DNA of 64,000 nucleotides from Thunnus maccoyii. Lineage: Eukaryota; Chordata; Actinopteri; Scombriformes; Scombridae. Position numbers and translations under genes: made by a program. The notes beneath the pieces are model-generated. The model had not been told where the DNA came from. It saw only the letters and a program-made list of their open reading frames with translations, and ran no database searches. The stretch lies in the NCBI RefSeq assembly GCF_910596095.1, contig NC_056550.1:29569151-29633150 (forward strand). Direction: 5' to 3'. Shown here in pieces: positions 36,087 through 48,004 of this stretch. The number at the start of each line of letters is the position of its first letter. Within the stretch, counting starts at the first letter, position 1.

Positions 36087-37877
36087 CATGTTTAATATAG
36101 CTGGATGATAATTCACTATGACACCACAGCAACAGGAGATCGTGGCTTGTGATTGGTTGGCAGAGTGCAACAGTGTTACCGCTCCCTGTCCGCAGGGTTT
36201 TAACCCTTCGTACCTTCTCTGACGGTGTCGTAACTTGTATAAACTCAATAATAACTTGTGGGAACAGGATCATAACTATGCAAATGCAATAATAACAAGC
36301 AGCTACAAGATAACTGTTGCAAACAAGATCCATATCTCGTGCAAACAAGATCACTTGTGCGAACAAGATAAATTGTTCAGACAAGAAAATGACTCATTTG
36401 AACAAGATAATAACTTAAAGGAAAATGATCCATATCACCTGCAACAATATAATCTATTCATATGGCATAATAACTGATGTGAACCAGGTAATATCGGGTG
36501 TGAATAAGATAAGTTACAGGAAAAAGATAATAAGTTGTGGGTGTTTTCATGCAGGATCATTGTGTCCTTTAAGTATCTGAAGCTTTGAATTAATAGACAA
36601 CAGTCTTCACTCTCCTGAGAACAGTCAGGAAACAACATGGAGGAAGTGTTGAGTTTGTCCGGTACCTGAGAGTGAGACTTGCGGGGTCTCGGGGAGCCCA
36701 GCGGGGGGATTTTGGGGGAGCAGGGGGGAGTCCCGGAGGAGGAGAGGGACCCCCGTCCCTCAGAGAACCAGGAGAACGGGACGAAGGATCCCGAGGAGCG
36801 AGACGGACTCTCGGACGGCTCTCTGAGGACAGAAGACATGAAAACATCCGACCGTCTGTTTGTGTGCAGCTTGTTTTCATTGTGTTGGTCCAGTCTGAGA
36901 TGTTAAATGACTCACCTGCTGCCCACAGACAGTCTGTTGGATTTATCTTTCCTCACTCTGATATATGAACGTCTCAGAGTCACCCTGACAGAGACACAAC
37001 AGTACATTTTCATTATATTATATATTCAGATGTTCATGTTCTCTGATGAATCAATCAATCAATCAGTGTCACCTGCTGACATGACCAGATATATTATATA
37101 TATTATATTAAACACATCTGAAGATATTTTAAATCTCAGGAATCTGATGTTTGTAGCTGCGTTTAGATGCTAACTAGCTTCTCAGATGTTACACGTGTTG
37201 TCTATGAGGAACCAATTTGCATTATTTACAGGTAATTATTAGGACATTTATTTGTAAATAATGGACATGACAAAATAAATATTCTATTTATTATTTTCTA
37301 TTTGAAGGCAACACTTTACTTTAAGTCCCGTTATTTATCATTAATAAATGTTTATAACATACTATGATGTAGTTATAAGCAGATAAAAGGACATTTTGAA
37401 GTGTTTGTTAATGTTCAATATTTATTCTAAGTTCTCCAATGAAGACATATTTTATATTATCACAGCTGTATTTTACTATATTAATTATCTGTTTATTCAG
37501 CAGCAAACACTTCTGTGTGTCCACAGGAGGAGTTATAACTGTTGACTAACACATTAATAACTTATATCTGCTCAAAACTACATTATAGTGAGTCACAAAC
37601 CATTTATTGAATTTTATAAATACTGATTATTAATGATAAATATGGGGACTTAAAGTGTTGCCCAGGAACAGACACTAAACAACAAGTAAATCTGAGTTTT
37701 TGAAGTTTTCTGATGCTGCGGAAGGAGAACAGGCTCAAATTTCCAATCTGAAACTTGTCAGTTTTCATAATCTCACCCCAGGTCCAGGAAGCGTCGTTTG
37801 GTTTTCTTGTCGAAGACGACGGTGGGACTGCCGGGATCAGCTGGGCTGGTGTCCCGACTCCTATCAGATACTAACAC

Positions 37878-37918
<41 letters not shown>

Positions 37919-40334
37919 GAGTTGTGTTTCCATCACTTAACCGGACACTACATTGATTTACATTCATTTCCTGGAGACTTATCTTAACCCTAATATAACC
38001 CTAAACTAACCTTAATATAACCTTTACCCTAACCTTGATATAACCCTAAACTAACCTTAATATGACCTTTACCCTAACCTTACCATAACCCTAAACTAAC
38101 CCTAATATAACCCTTACCGTAACCTTACCATAACCCTAAACTAACCCTAATATAACCCTTACCGTAACCTTACCATAACCCTAATATAACCCTTACCGTA
38201 ACCTTACCATAACCCCAAACTAACCCTAATATAACCCTTACGTAAGTTTACCATAACCCTAAACTAACCCTAATATAATCCTTACCGTAACCTTACCATA
38301 ACCCCAAACCAACCCTAATATAACTCTTACCGTAAGTTTACCATACCCCTAAACTAACCCTAAAATAACTCTTACCGCAAATTTACCATAACCCTAAACT
38401 AACCCTAATATAACCCTTACCGTAACCTTACCATAACCCTAAACTAACCCTAATATAACCCTTACCGTAACCATACCATAACCCCAAACTAACCCTAATA
38501 TAACTCTTACCGTAAATTTACCATAACCCTAAACTAACCCTAATATAACTCTTACCGTAAGTTTACCATAACCCTAAACTAACCCTAATATAACCCTTAC
38601 CGTAACCTTACCATAACCCTAAACTAACCCTAATATAACTCTTATCGTAACCTTACCATAACCCCAAACTAACCCTAATATAACTCTTACCGTAAATTTA
38701 CCATAACCCTAAACTAACCCTAATATAACTCTTACCGTAAGTTTACCATAACCCTAAACTAACCCTAATATAACCCTTACCGTAACCTTACCATAACCCT
38801 AAACTAACCCTAATATAACCCTTACCGTAACCTTACCATAACCCTAAACTAACCCTAATATAACTCTTATCGTAAGTTTACCATAACCCTAAACTAACCC
38901 TAATATAACTCTTACCGCAAATTTACCATAACCCTAAACTAACCCTAATATAACTCTTACCATAACCTTACCATAACCCTAAACTAACCCTAATATAACC
39001 CTTACCGTAAGTGTACCATAACCCCAAACTAACCCTAATATAACCCTTACCGTAACCTTACCATAACCCTAAACTAACCTTAATATAACCCTTACCATAA
39101 CCTTACCATAACCCTAAACTAACCCTAATATAACTCTTACCGTAAGTTTACCCTAACCCTAAACTAACCCTAATATAACCCTTACCGTAACCTTACCATA
39201 ACCCTAAACTAACCTTAATATAACCCTTACCGTAAGTTTACCATAACCCTAAACTAACCCTAATATAACCCTTACCGTAAGTTTACCATAACCGTAAACT
39301 AACCCTAATATAACCCTTACCGTAACCTTACCATAACCCTAAACTAACCCTAATATAACCCTTACCGTAACCTTACCATAACCCTAAACTAACCCTAATA
39401 TAACCCTTACGTAAGTTTACCATAACCCTAAACTAACCCTAATATAACCCTTACCGTAAGTTTACCATAACCCTAAACTAACCCCAATATAACCCTTACG
39501 TAAGTTTACCATAACCCTAAACTAACCCTAATATAACCCTTACGTAAGTTTACCATAACCCTAAACTAACCCTAATATAACCCTTACCGTAAGTTTACCA
39601 TAACCCTAAACTAACCCTAATATAATCCTTACCGTAAGTTTACCATAACCCCAAACTAACCCTAATATAATCCTAACCCTAAATCTTCACATTATGAGGA
39701 CTTGTTTTATGTCCCCATAAGGGCTGTGAGAGTTAAACGTGTGTGTATAGGTGTATTTCCAGGTGTGTCCAGGTGTGTGTATTAGTGTATTTCCAGGTGT
39801 GTCCAGGTGTGTGTATTAGTGTATTTCCAGGTGTGTCCAGGTGTGTGTACCTTCACTGTCGGGCCTCCTGTTCCTCCTCATGTAGACAGGTGAGCAGTCG
39901 GAGGAGGGGCAGGACTTGGACGGCGAGCTGCTGGGCGTCACCAGAGCCTCCTGAGATGTGGCATTGGTCAGCTGGTGGTACCGCCCCCGCGGGGGAGCAG
40001 CCAATGACGCACCTCCGTCCTCTGGAGAGCGACGCACCTGAAGAAGTGAAGCAGGACGCTGATTCTTCAGTGTTTTATTTTTATCTATGTTGAAGTCACA
40101 CTCAGTAGTTTTGATGTTTTCGTTAATGTTTCCTGTCTTTCTTTCTTTGTCTCATTGCTCACTGTGTTAATATTGACGACAGGAACACCTGTCCTGAGCT
40201 CTGATTGGTCTCACCAGTGAAGTGTCAAAGGAGAAGGCGGGGCTTCGAGCTGACAGCAGGGAATCAGGAGAGGGGGAGGAGCCTCGCATGGCCAGGTGGA
40301 GAGGTGAGCGGGCGGAGTGTAACGGACTGTCCTG

Positions 40335-40383
<49 letters not shown>

Positions 40384-42855
40384 ATGTTCATGTTACAGTC
40401 ATTGAGCCTGTCGGGTGGAAATATTGTTCATATCAATCATTCCTTCAGTGAACTGATGAGCCACAGGAGCGGCTGTGAGGTAGAGCGGGTCGTCCACTAT
40501 TCAGAAGGTTGGCGGTTCGATCCCCCCTGTCGAAGTGTCCTTGGGCAAGATACTGAACCCCGAACTGCTCCTGATGGCTGTTCCATCAGTGTTGTAAAGT
40601 GCTTTGACTGGTCAGTAGACTAGAAAAGTCTTATATAAATGCAGCTCATTTACCAATATTACCATTTTATTTCCATGAAACACTGACTGATTAATTGACT
40701 AATTAACCCACCGTCTAACTAACGCCTACCTAACAAACTTTCTAACTAACTAACTAACTACTTTTGTAATCATGTTACATAAATTTTTCCCTCCAGTGAA
40801 TCTTTTCTTTTTGCTCTGACTCACCATTAATGACTCAAATTTGACTCACATTTATGGTTTTAAATGATTTAATTTTTTCTCATTTTTAAAAATGTCTTTA
40901 AATGAGTCATTCTTCTCTTTAAACTTCTCTTTCTTTCTTTTCTCAAACCAGTAATTTGTCCTTTAAATTAAAGACATTTGCTTTGGAAAGACTTTCTTCA
41001 TATTTCAAATTACATCATTCATGGTCTTAATTGATTTACTGAAGGTTCGACTCACTTCTTAAGTTTACGAGTTTAATTTAATTTATTCGCATATTATTAG
41101 TTTGTGCTCTTAAATTACTTCACGTGGTTAATCCAACATTTTCAAATCGTTAAATTATTTGATTTAAGAGCTTTATTTATTTAATTCATGACTCATCTTT
41201 AGTGTGATAAAGTTGTATAATATATTAATATTTAACTCACATCACACACGTTATTATAACTGGAACATTTACTCTTCTCGTCGTCCACCTGTGTGTAAAC
41301 TAATATTTCCCATCAGCCCCGGTGTGTACCTTCCTCTCCAGGCTGTCGTCGCCCTCCGTCGAGCTCACGCTGTCACGGTAACGGGACCTGGAGGGGCGGT
41401 GCCTGCGGGCTTTGACGGACAGCTGGGCTCGGCCCTTCTGGATGCTGTTGTCCAGCAGCTCGGTCTCAGGGATCGCCTCGTTCAGGTCTGAAACACAAAC
41501 ACTTCTTCTTCTTCTCTACTTTTATCTCTCACACATCCTGACAGATCAATACATCCAGGACATTTTATCACTTTACATTTAAAGATTTATGACTATAGAT
41601 GTGTGTGTCCTGATCCCTGATGACCCCGCCTGCAGGTTATTGATCCACACTCATCTATATGGATATCAGGCCTCATGCATGTTGGTTCTCTTCTTCTACT
41701 CCTGTCTGACTTTCATCAGGTTTGTTTTTGATTCAACAAACTCTTAACGTCACAAACTTGTCACAAGTAGTTTTTCAGCGTGATGAATGAGGAGCTGACT
41801 GTTGGATCGTTCAGCTGTATGACGCTGCCTTTCTGCTCTGTATGTAGGGCACAAAATTCAAGTCCTGCTGTCAGACGTCAAGTGTCATCAGGTTTCGTTC
41901 AAACGTGGCTCATATTTGAACTGAATTTCATAAATAGCTGCAAAAGAAAATGTAGTGAATGTTTGTTTCCATCCACTCCTGTTGTTTGAATATTAGCAGA
42001 TAAACAGCAGGTGGCGCTAATTCTTCAGTCGGTGCCGTTAAACCGTTGCAGAAGAAGAGGACACAATGAGATGACGTCATTAAAAGAGTGACAGTCGAAG
42101 CTCAAACGATGGAAAACATAATGGAAATATGACGTTTCTGTTAGTTTCATGTATTGATGTGAGGAAAGTTACAGCCTCCTCTTCATCATGTATTCACTCA
42201 GTCTGTTAATATTAGCTTTTTATCCACACACTAAGCTACATGCTAACACACGTCAGTCTCAACATCTCTCTGAGCCGCTGTCTATGTTTCTAATTGCCAT
42301 CTTTTCCAACATTTGTTTTTATCATTTCATTCAATAAAGAGTTACTGAAGATGGATGCTCGCTAACATCAGTTAGCTCTTCTGCTTAGCTTAGCTGCTAA
42401 CATGACAATAAGTTCAGACAGTTTATTAAAAGCTGTATTAGTATCACGTCTCCTAACTGTGTGTAAACTATGTCTCTGTTGTGGGGCAGTTTTTACTTAA
42501 TAAAACTGGATGTTAGCAACACAGCTAATAAGCTACAATAGCTTCCTCCATTTGGACTCTCTGGCTCTCCGTCCCCTTAAAGGTCAACTCTGTCAAGATC
42601 AGTTCAGCGTTGGTTTGGATCCAAACATGAAGACAAATATAGAAAATCAGCAGAATGATCTGATTTGTTCCTCTTTCTATGAAACAATGAATGAATGAAT
42701 GAATGATGCTGTACAGAACTGCAGGTTTGATATTTATGCTGCAGGTTTTATTTGTGATGACGCTACAAGTTTGAGAAATAACAAGCTCATCTTCCTCTTC
42801 ATCATCCTCCCACTCACAACTAGAGCTCCATCAAATATTCAGCATGCTGACCATT

Positions 42856-42907
<52 letters not shown>

Positions 42908-45031
42908 ACACACACACACACTCACGCACACACATTTAAAAAACTGCTGAGCAAACCAATCAGAGCTTTGACTGTCAACAGATCAGATGTTTTATTTTTA
43001 TTAGTGAAGCTGCAGTTCCTCAGACGTCCACTAGATGCTGCTCAAACAAAACTCAACTGTGTTCAACTGAATCTATTATTATATTATCATTCTGCTGCTG
43101 CTTTTACCACTAGTGTTTATTACTATTTGTATAGTTTTATATCAGCTCCTTTTTTGCCAGATTGTATAGTTGATTACTTATTTTACTTCTCTTTTTATTT
43201 GTTATCAACTTTAATAAATGTTTATATTATATTATTACCATTAACTAGTATTTTTATTACGGGTTGGACATCATGTGGTCTGTGTGGAATATAAAAGCTT
43301 CCTCTCTGTCCTCCCCCACAGCGGCTGACAGCAGGTTATTTCCCAGGGGAGGGGGGGCAGGGAGGGGGGGGCCTATAAAAGGAGGGGGGAGGAAGTAAAG
43401 AAGAAAAGCAGAGGGGCGTAGAGAAGAGGAAAGGGTTCTCTCCTATGTGAAAAGTGCTCTTAGATAACTTCTGTTGTGATTTGGTGCTTTATAAATAAAA
43501 CTGAAGGTTTTGGTAAAACGTTGGCAACAGCTGAAAGGAGAGAAAATAGAGATTTAATAAATGAGAGGATGGAGGGATGTGAACAGAGCGATGAGGGAGA
43601 GACATTAACTGACTGTTGGGAGGTGGGGGAGGACTCAGAGGAGGGTACAAATTATATTAGAGGGGGGAGGATGGAGAGACATTAGACGATATTAGAAACT
43701 GGAGAGGAAGAAGAGAGAGGAAAGAGGTAAAAGATAAAAAAGATGTAATCGGATAAAAACGCTCAGATTTTTTTTTCATAAATGTTTTTTTAAATTTTCC
43801 ATAAATCACGTTGATGAAAGAAACGTTTTCCAAACTGTCTTTCCTGCTCTCAGCTGTTTCTGTCAGATGTTTCATATAAAACTCCACGAAACAACATGAC
43901 AACCTTCTTTTTTCTCAAACAAAGAAACAAATGAAACTTTGAAAAGTGACAAAAAACAACAAAAAATAAAGACAACAAAAAATTAACAAGACATCAAAAA
44001 CAAGACAAAGAAAACAAAATTGAAAAAAATCACATATTGTTTATTGTTATCTACAGTAGATTTCTGAAACATCAAACAAAAATAAAATACAAAAATGAAA
44101 ACTTCAGCTTTCATCAGGGGCCAAGTATTTCTGTTGGAGGGCCAGATTTGGCCCATGGGCCGCTATTTGCCCACCGCTGGTTTCATAATTTAAACCCCAA
44201 GTGGGATCTTGTGATGTAAACTACAGTAATGTACCTGTGTGAGATACGTGGAAGCATGTTGGGGATGTAATATATGTGCGTACAGGTGTGAGAATGTGAG
44301 TTGCATATTCAGGCATGTTGGCTGTCTGTCTTCATTTCTTATGTTTTCTTTTTGTTTATTTACTAATTTACTTGTCTCACTTGTTTATTTACTCTTTGAG
44401 GTGCTAAGTCTGTCGCTAGAATTGATTCCTGATTATACATATACATATATATATATATGTATATGTATACACACACACACACACACATATATATATATGT
44501 ATATGTATATGTGTATTTATGCTGCCTGTTCCTGTATGGAGAAAAATGTTGGGTTTGCCATGTACCAAGCCTTTGAAAAGTTCAATAAAAACTTGAATTA
44601 AAAAAAATTTAAACGATCCTTTAATGGTTATTACACTGTTTTGAAGGTGGTGACATGTCATGGATTATTAGACCAGAGTCCTCACAAACCACATTAATGA
44701 GAATACACACTCTGACAGGATGCAGGTAACTGGAGACGCAGTGCGGATCAGAGGTTACAGGCTGAATTCATGCTGTCCAGCAACATGTGAACTGTGTGTA
44801 TTAGTCATGTTGTGAGGACATAAATCTGCTTACAGTCACCAGTCCTCATGCTTCCCTTCTGGAGACCAAAAAACAAAAAAGCCCCCAGAATGTCAATCAT
44901 TCGGTGTTATGACGAGGACTTAAACCAGGTTAAAAGTCAATGTAATGTCCTCTGAAGTGATGGAAACATGACTGTGTGTGTGTGTGTGACTCACCGAACA
45001 CGTTGTCTGTATCCTCCAGCCCGGCAGACAT
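32345..45031 (-). CDS. samd14: sterile alpha motif domain-containing protein 14
   Basis: SAM-domain scaffold related to the neurabin C-terminus; mouse SAMD14 binds actin-capping protein and supports Kit signalling in erythroid cells. Ten coding exons in transcript order: 45031-44995, 41487-41330, 40331-40215, 40037-39851, 37876-37777, 36984-36916, 36822-36666, 34478-34356, 34248-34093, 32500-32345; 1260 nt, 419 aa (human about 417). Landmarks: RAQLSVKARRHRPSRSRYRD, SPLHSARSPLH, RYHQLTNATSQEAL, FDKKTKRRFLDLG, FVPFSWFSEG, HPYHTLSQSSDE, then SAM (about 327-395) with WTSQQVCQWLRGLNMEQYVP and LLQMDGNKLK, and a basic coiled-coil end. Exon 5 uses an AG at the edge of a (TG)n tract; that acceptor keeps the phase and adds VLVSD, while nearer AGs break the frame. 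The start exon has an acceptor 13 bases before the ATG, so a non-coding exon lies upstream. Confidence 0.95.
32543..33775 (+). mobile_element. composite MITE-like repeat, copy B, with expanded 47-bp array
   Basis: Nearly identical to copy A but with intact left end (TACATTTACTCAAATACTG), nested hAT-like element at 32775-33108 and about ten copies of the 47-bp unit (TACTTTTACTGCAATACTTT...) at 33258-33740. It sits in samd14 intron 9 only about 43 bp from the exon 10 acceptor. Confidence 0.8.
34250..34290. repeat. (GGA)n tract at the samd14 exon 9 acceptor
   Basis: On the transcribed strand this reads (TCC)n and forms the pyrimidine tract of samd14 exon 9, like the (CCT)n at psmd3 exon 2. Confidence 0.8.
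35046..35970. repeat. CA array facing a TG array: giant dinucleotide inverted repeat
   Basis: A (CA)n-rich tract (35046-35100 and 35214-35486, with AACACAC and ATGCACAC interruptions) is followed after about 80 bp by a (TG)n-rich tract (35567-35960, with GACTGTGGTG and TGCAGTGGTG interruptions). The two are complementary. Another (TG)n is at 36049-36086. All within samd14 intron 7. Confidence 0.9.
36230..36545. repeat. degenerate AACAAGATAATAACTTG repeat
   Basis: Loosely repeated ACAAGATAATAACTTGTG phrases about 20 bp long, in samd14 intron 7 close to exon 7. Too diverged to define a unit exactly. Confidence 0.5.
37000..37760. other. samd14 intron 5, AT-rich, no gene
   Basis: Unique AT-rich sequence without a recognisable exon or repeat. 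The forward ORFs across exons 5 and 6 are antisense shadows. Confidence 0.5.
37873..37915. repeat. (CA)n abutting the samd14 exon 5 acceptor
   Basis: Read on the minus strand, (TG)n leads into TTAG, the inferred acceptor of exon 5, with no polypyrimidine tract. A similar (TG)n precedes exon 3 (40338-40380). Confidence 0.85.
37984..39690. repeat. telomere-like CCCTAA/TAACCC minisatellite, 1.7 kb
   Basis: Tandem units of about 45-47 bp of the form ACCCTAAACTAACCCTAATA-TAACCCTTACCGTAA-GTTTACCATA, roughly 37 copies, filling most of samd14 intron 4. CCCTAA and TAACCC are embedded in every unit, but perfect (CCCTAA)n runs are absent. Unit variants alternate (CCGTAACCTTACC versus CCGTAAGTTTACC), suggesting higher-order duplication. 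Confidence 0.92.
39745..39850. repeat. GTGTATTTCCAGGTGTGTCCAG short tandem repeat
   Basis: Three copies of a 36-bp TTTCCAGGTGTGTCCAGGTG unit end at the samd14 exon 4 donor. Read on the transcribed strand, this makes the 5' end of intron 4 AC-rich. Confidence 0.8.
40448..40668 (+). mobile_element. tRNA-derived SINE
   Basis: Contains a degenerate A box (GTGAGGTAGAGCGGG), a good B box (GGTTCGATCC at 40514-40523), a conserved core (GTGTCCTTGGGCAAGATACT) and an L2-like tail (GTAAAGTGCTTTGACTGG, then TATATAAATGCAG). This is the architecture of fish V-SINE-type elements such as SINE_FR2; the family name is a best guess. It lies in samd14 intron 2. Confidence 0.8.
41500..43290. other. samd14 intron 1, first part, no gene
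   Basis: Intronic DNA with no recognised exon. A (CA)n tract with ATACAC and CTCACG interruptions lies at 42860-42930. Otherwise unique AT-rich sequence. Confidence 0.5.
43330..43520 (+). repeat. G-rich block followed by a LINE/SINE-type tail
   Basis: 43343-43392 is strongly G-rich (runs of 4-8 G) and includes CCTATAAAAGG. From about 43450 the sequence AAGTGCTCTTAGATAACTTC, then GATTTGGTGCTTTATAAATA, matches the 3' tail style of fish L2/Rex LINEs and dependent SINEs. Whether the two parts belong to one element is unknown. Confidence 0.45.
44115..44190. mobile_element. hAT-type transposon end (fragment)
   Basis: GGGCCAGATTTGGCCCATGG then GCCGCTATTTGCCCACCGCTG resembles the terminal region of hAT elements (inverted CAGNGGTGGGCAAATAGCGG). 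Only one end is found; the partner end is not evident. Confidence 0.45.
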
Positions 45032-45059
45032 GGCTCAGCAGTTACTGTTCAGAGAGACG

Positions 45060-46260
45060 GACACAAAACGACAGAATGTAAAATCTGGAACAAAGACGAC
45101 AGTAAAATTAAAGGAACAGTCCAACATTTAGGTAAATTCTTCAGTAACTTGTGGAGTTCCTCAGGGAAACGTCCTGGGTCCTCTGTAATTTCTGTTATTT
45201 AACTTTACTTTTTATATCAATATTAAGCAAAACAATACTACTATTATATTATCATTGTGCTTTTATATTATTATATTAAATGCAATATCATAGCATTCAC
45301 TTCTATTTTTATTATATATATTTCGTAGTATTGTAGTATTACTGCGCCGTGTGTGTATATTACATGTATTATTTTATAGTTATACTTATAAATACTGTGT
45401 ATTATACCACTCTGGTGGCCCTGGTCTTGTAGAGGGACAATTGTCAAAGTTTTATTTTATTTTATTTTTGTTGAAGATCTTTATTAGATATAAATCTCTT
45501 CTAAAAACGTACTTATATAGATGCTCTTTTACATGACATTGTCTCTCATCGCTCAGGGTTTTAATTTATCTTTTTACCTTTTAACAGTTATGTAGGTAAA
45601 ATCTCCTGTTCTTCATCTTCTCCAGTGTCATTTAGCTTAGCGTAGCACAAAGACTGTAAGCAGGGAAACTGAAAACAAATTCACCTTCCTACAATTAGCA
45701 AAGAAAAATATCTACTTATATCTTCAAAACATTGCTGATATCACCCAAACTGGATTTATTGAGACTGGTTTATGGCTGGTTTATATAAAACTATGTCCCA
45801 TGCGGTGATTTTTGTGTCTGAATCTGATACACTGTCCTGCTGCCAGAAATACTCCAAAGATAACAAAATGTGGATTTATCCACTGCTGAAAATAGTCCCC
45901 AACAAATGCACTGTTTCCTTTTGTTTGTTGGTTAAAAACTGCAGTGTTGAAGCTGTTGAAAGATGAAAAAATGAAGCTATATATTCCTCTCCTCCTCTGT
46001 GAAGTGGGTCAGCAGGATCAGCTAAGTCTTCTTAGTCGTCTCCCTCCTGACTTCCTGCCTGAGGACTCTCTCTGTCTTTATAGAGCATCAGTCTGTGTTT
46101 TCTGCTGAATTCTTAATGAGGCTTTTCAGAAGGTCAACTGCTCGGAGAGGCTGAGGGGGAGGAGGGAGGAGGAAGGAGGAAGGAGCAGTGGGATTTTAGG
46201 AACCTGCAGGGACAGAAGTTGTTATTCTAGAAACCAGAACGACGGCGTCACTGAGCCGCT
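45060..46260. other. region upstream of the samd14 start exon, no gene
   Basis: AT-rich DNA, no recognised exon. A GGAGGGAGGAGGAAGGAGGA purine stretch lies near 46155-46185. Confidence 0.45.
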
Positions 46261-46267
46261 TCCCAAC

Positions 46268-47125
46268 AGAGTAACTAAATACATTTACTTGAGTATTTCC
46301 ATGTGATGCTACTTTCTACATTTCAGAGGGAAATATTGTACTTTCTACTCCACTACATTTATTTGACAGCTTTAGTTACTTTTCAGATGAAGATTTGACA
46401 CAATGGATAATATAACAAGCTTTTAAAATACAACACATTGTTAAAGATGAAACCAGTGGTTTCCAACCTTTTTGTCTTTTGACGTCTTACAAAAAGCAGT
46501 GTGTAGTCGGGGTCACATTTCACATGTCTATGAGTTGTTAACAGCTCCACCAAATAGTGATTTTTCCCTCTAAACTTCTCACATGCTTTCATTTCAATAA
46601 ATGTTCAAATGATCCAATATTTCAGCAAAAATCAAAGATTAGAGAAAAAGTCCAAAAACTGAAAACAGATTTGTGTATCAGAACTTTGTTTTTTCTTCTT
46701 TCCTCTCCCATTAATCATCTCACCACCCCTCAGATTTATCTGCTGACCCTTTGGAGGGGCCCGACCCCTAGGTTGGGAACCACTGGACTAAACTAGCTAA
46801 CTGTATATAAAGTAGTGTAAACTAGCTCCACCTCCAGCAGCTACAACAGTAACATGCTGCTCTAACACTGATGCTTCACTATTAATAATCTAATGATGTC
46901 ATATATAATAATATATCAGTCAGAGGGACCAAACCACTACTTTTACTGCAATACTTTAACTACATCAAGCTCATAATACTTATGTACTTTTACTGCAATA
47001 CTTTAACTACATCAAGCTCATAATACTTATGTACTTTTACTGTGGTAGACTTTTACTTGTAATGGAGTATTTTCACATTGCCTTATTGGTACTTTTACTG
47101 CAGTAAAGTATCTGAGTAAGTTTGT
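46268..47125 (+). mobile_element. composite MITE-like repeat, copy C
   Basis: Lacks about 45 bp of the left end found in copies A and B but keeps the nested hAT-like element (46453-46786), about two 47-bp units, and the most complete right end (GCAGTAAAGTATCTGAGTAA). Near-identical to copy B over the shared length. Confidence 0.78.
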
Positions 47126-47129
47126 TTTT

Positions 47130-48000
47130 AGTGACAGAGTGGAAGTAAACATGTAAAGTTTGTCCTGACGGTGGCGCTACAGCAAAGATCAACGGGTCAT
47201 TAAAACCTGAAATCTAGTCAGTGAAAGATGAAACACCGACTGGTTGAACTGATCCTTTGCACAGCGGAGGACAGTGAGGTGATGTAGGCGAATAAAGGAG
47301 TAACGTAGCAGAGAGAGAGATGGCGAGAGGCAGACAGAGAGGTGGAGAGGGAGAAGTGGGCAGGTAGCCCAGGAGAAAGGCCATCTGCTGCCTCACCCTG
47401 CAGCCACGGTGTGAGCTGTAAACAGATGGACACTGGACAGTCTGTACCGACGCTACAACAAACAAGAACCAACAAATTAGGAAAAAGAGAAAAAATGATC
47501 ACAGAGAGCCTGAAACGGACACATTTTACTATTACTGTTAAGCGTCTTCATGACGACTAATGAGCTGACGTCATCACTTATTATTAAAATCGAAGGTATT
47601 CACTAGAAGCCCAGTATTTGTATTTGTTGAGGCAGCAAAATTATTTGTATTCGAATAAAAGTGGAAAGAGGCTTAAAAATCCTGTTTTTGTTTTTATTAT
47701 GCTTCTAATTTTAGAAAATTAAAGTGTCAGTAGTTCAGCTTTATCTCTGGGGAACACCCCCGACTCCAGGACTGATGTCCAAATTAGGAAATGTGCGTCA
47801 TGCAGCAGGTGGATGTGACTCCCCTCGTTGAGACCTGCTGATAGACGTCACAGCGGAGCAGAGGAGAGACACTGAGATAGTGATGTAACCGACCTGCACG
47901 CTGGTATTTGTGCTTTGCTGAATTACGTATTTGTATTTGGGCACAGCGCTCGTATTCACCTTGCTGATGTGTCCGTAAGCCAGACGATGAGACAACTGAG
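47130..48000. other. intergenic, no gene seen
   Basis: Mixed sequence without splice-supported exons. ORFs on both strands around 47214-47560 have no recognisable domain. Confidence 0.4.
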
Positions 48001-48004
48001 ACAA

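Noticed and set aside
37777-37864. Non-canonical TG acceptor for samd14 exon 5
   Set aside because: First considered because the nearest AG sites break phase, but an AG at the (TG)n edge (exon from 37876) gives the correct frame.
37984-39690. True telomere end or interstitial (TTAGGG)n block
   Set aside because: Units are 45-47 bp with CCCTAA words embedded; no pure hexamer run, and samd14 continues on both sides.
40448-40668. Functional tRNA gene
   Set aside because: Has A- and B-box-like sequences but no cloverleaf; the conserved core and L2-like tail identify a SINE.
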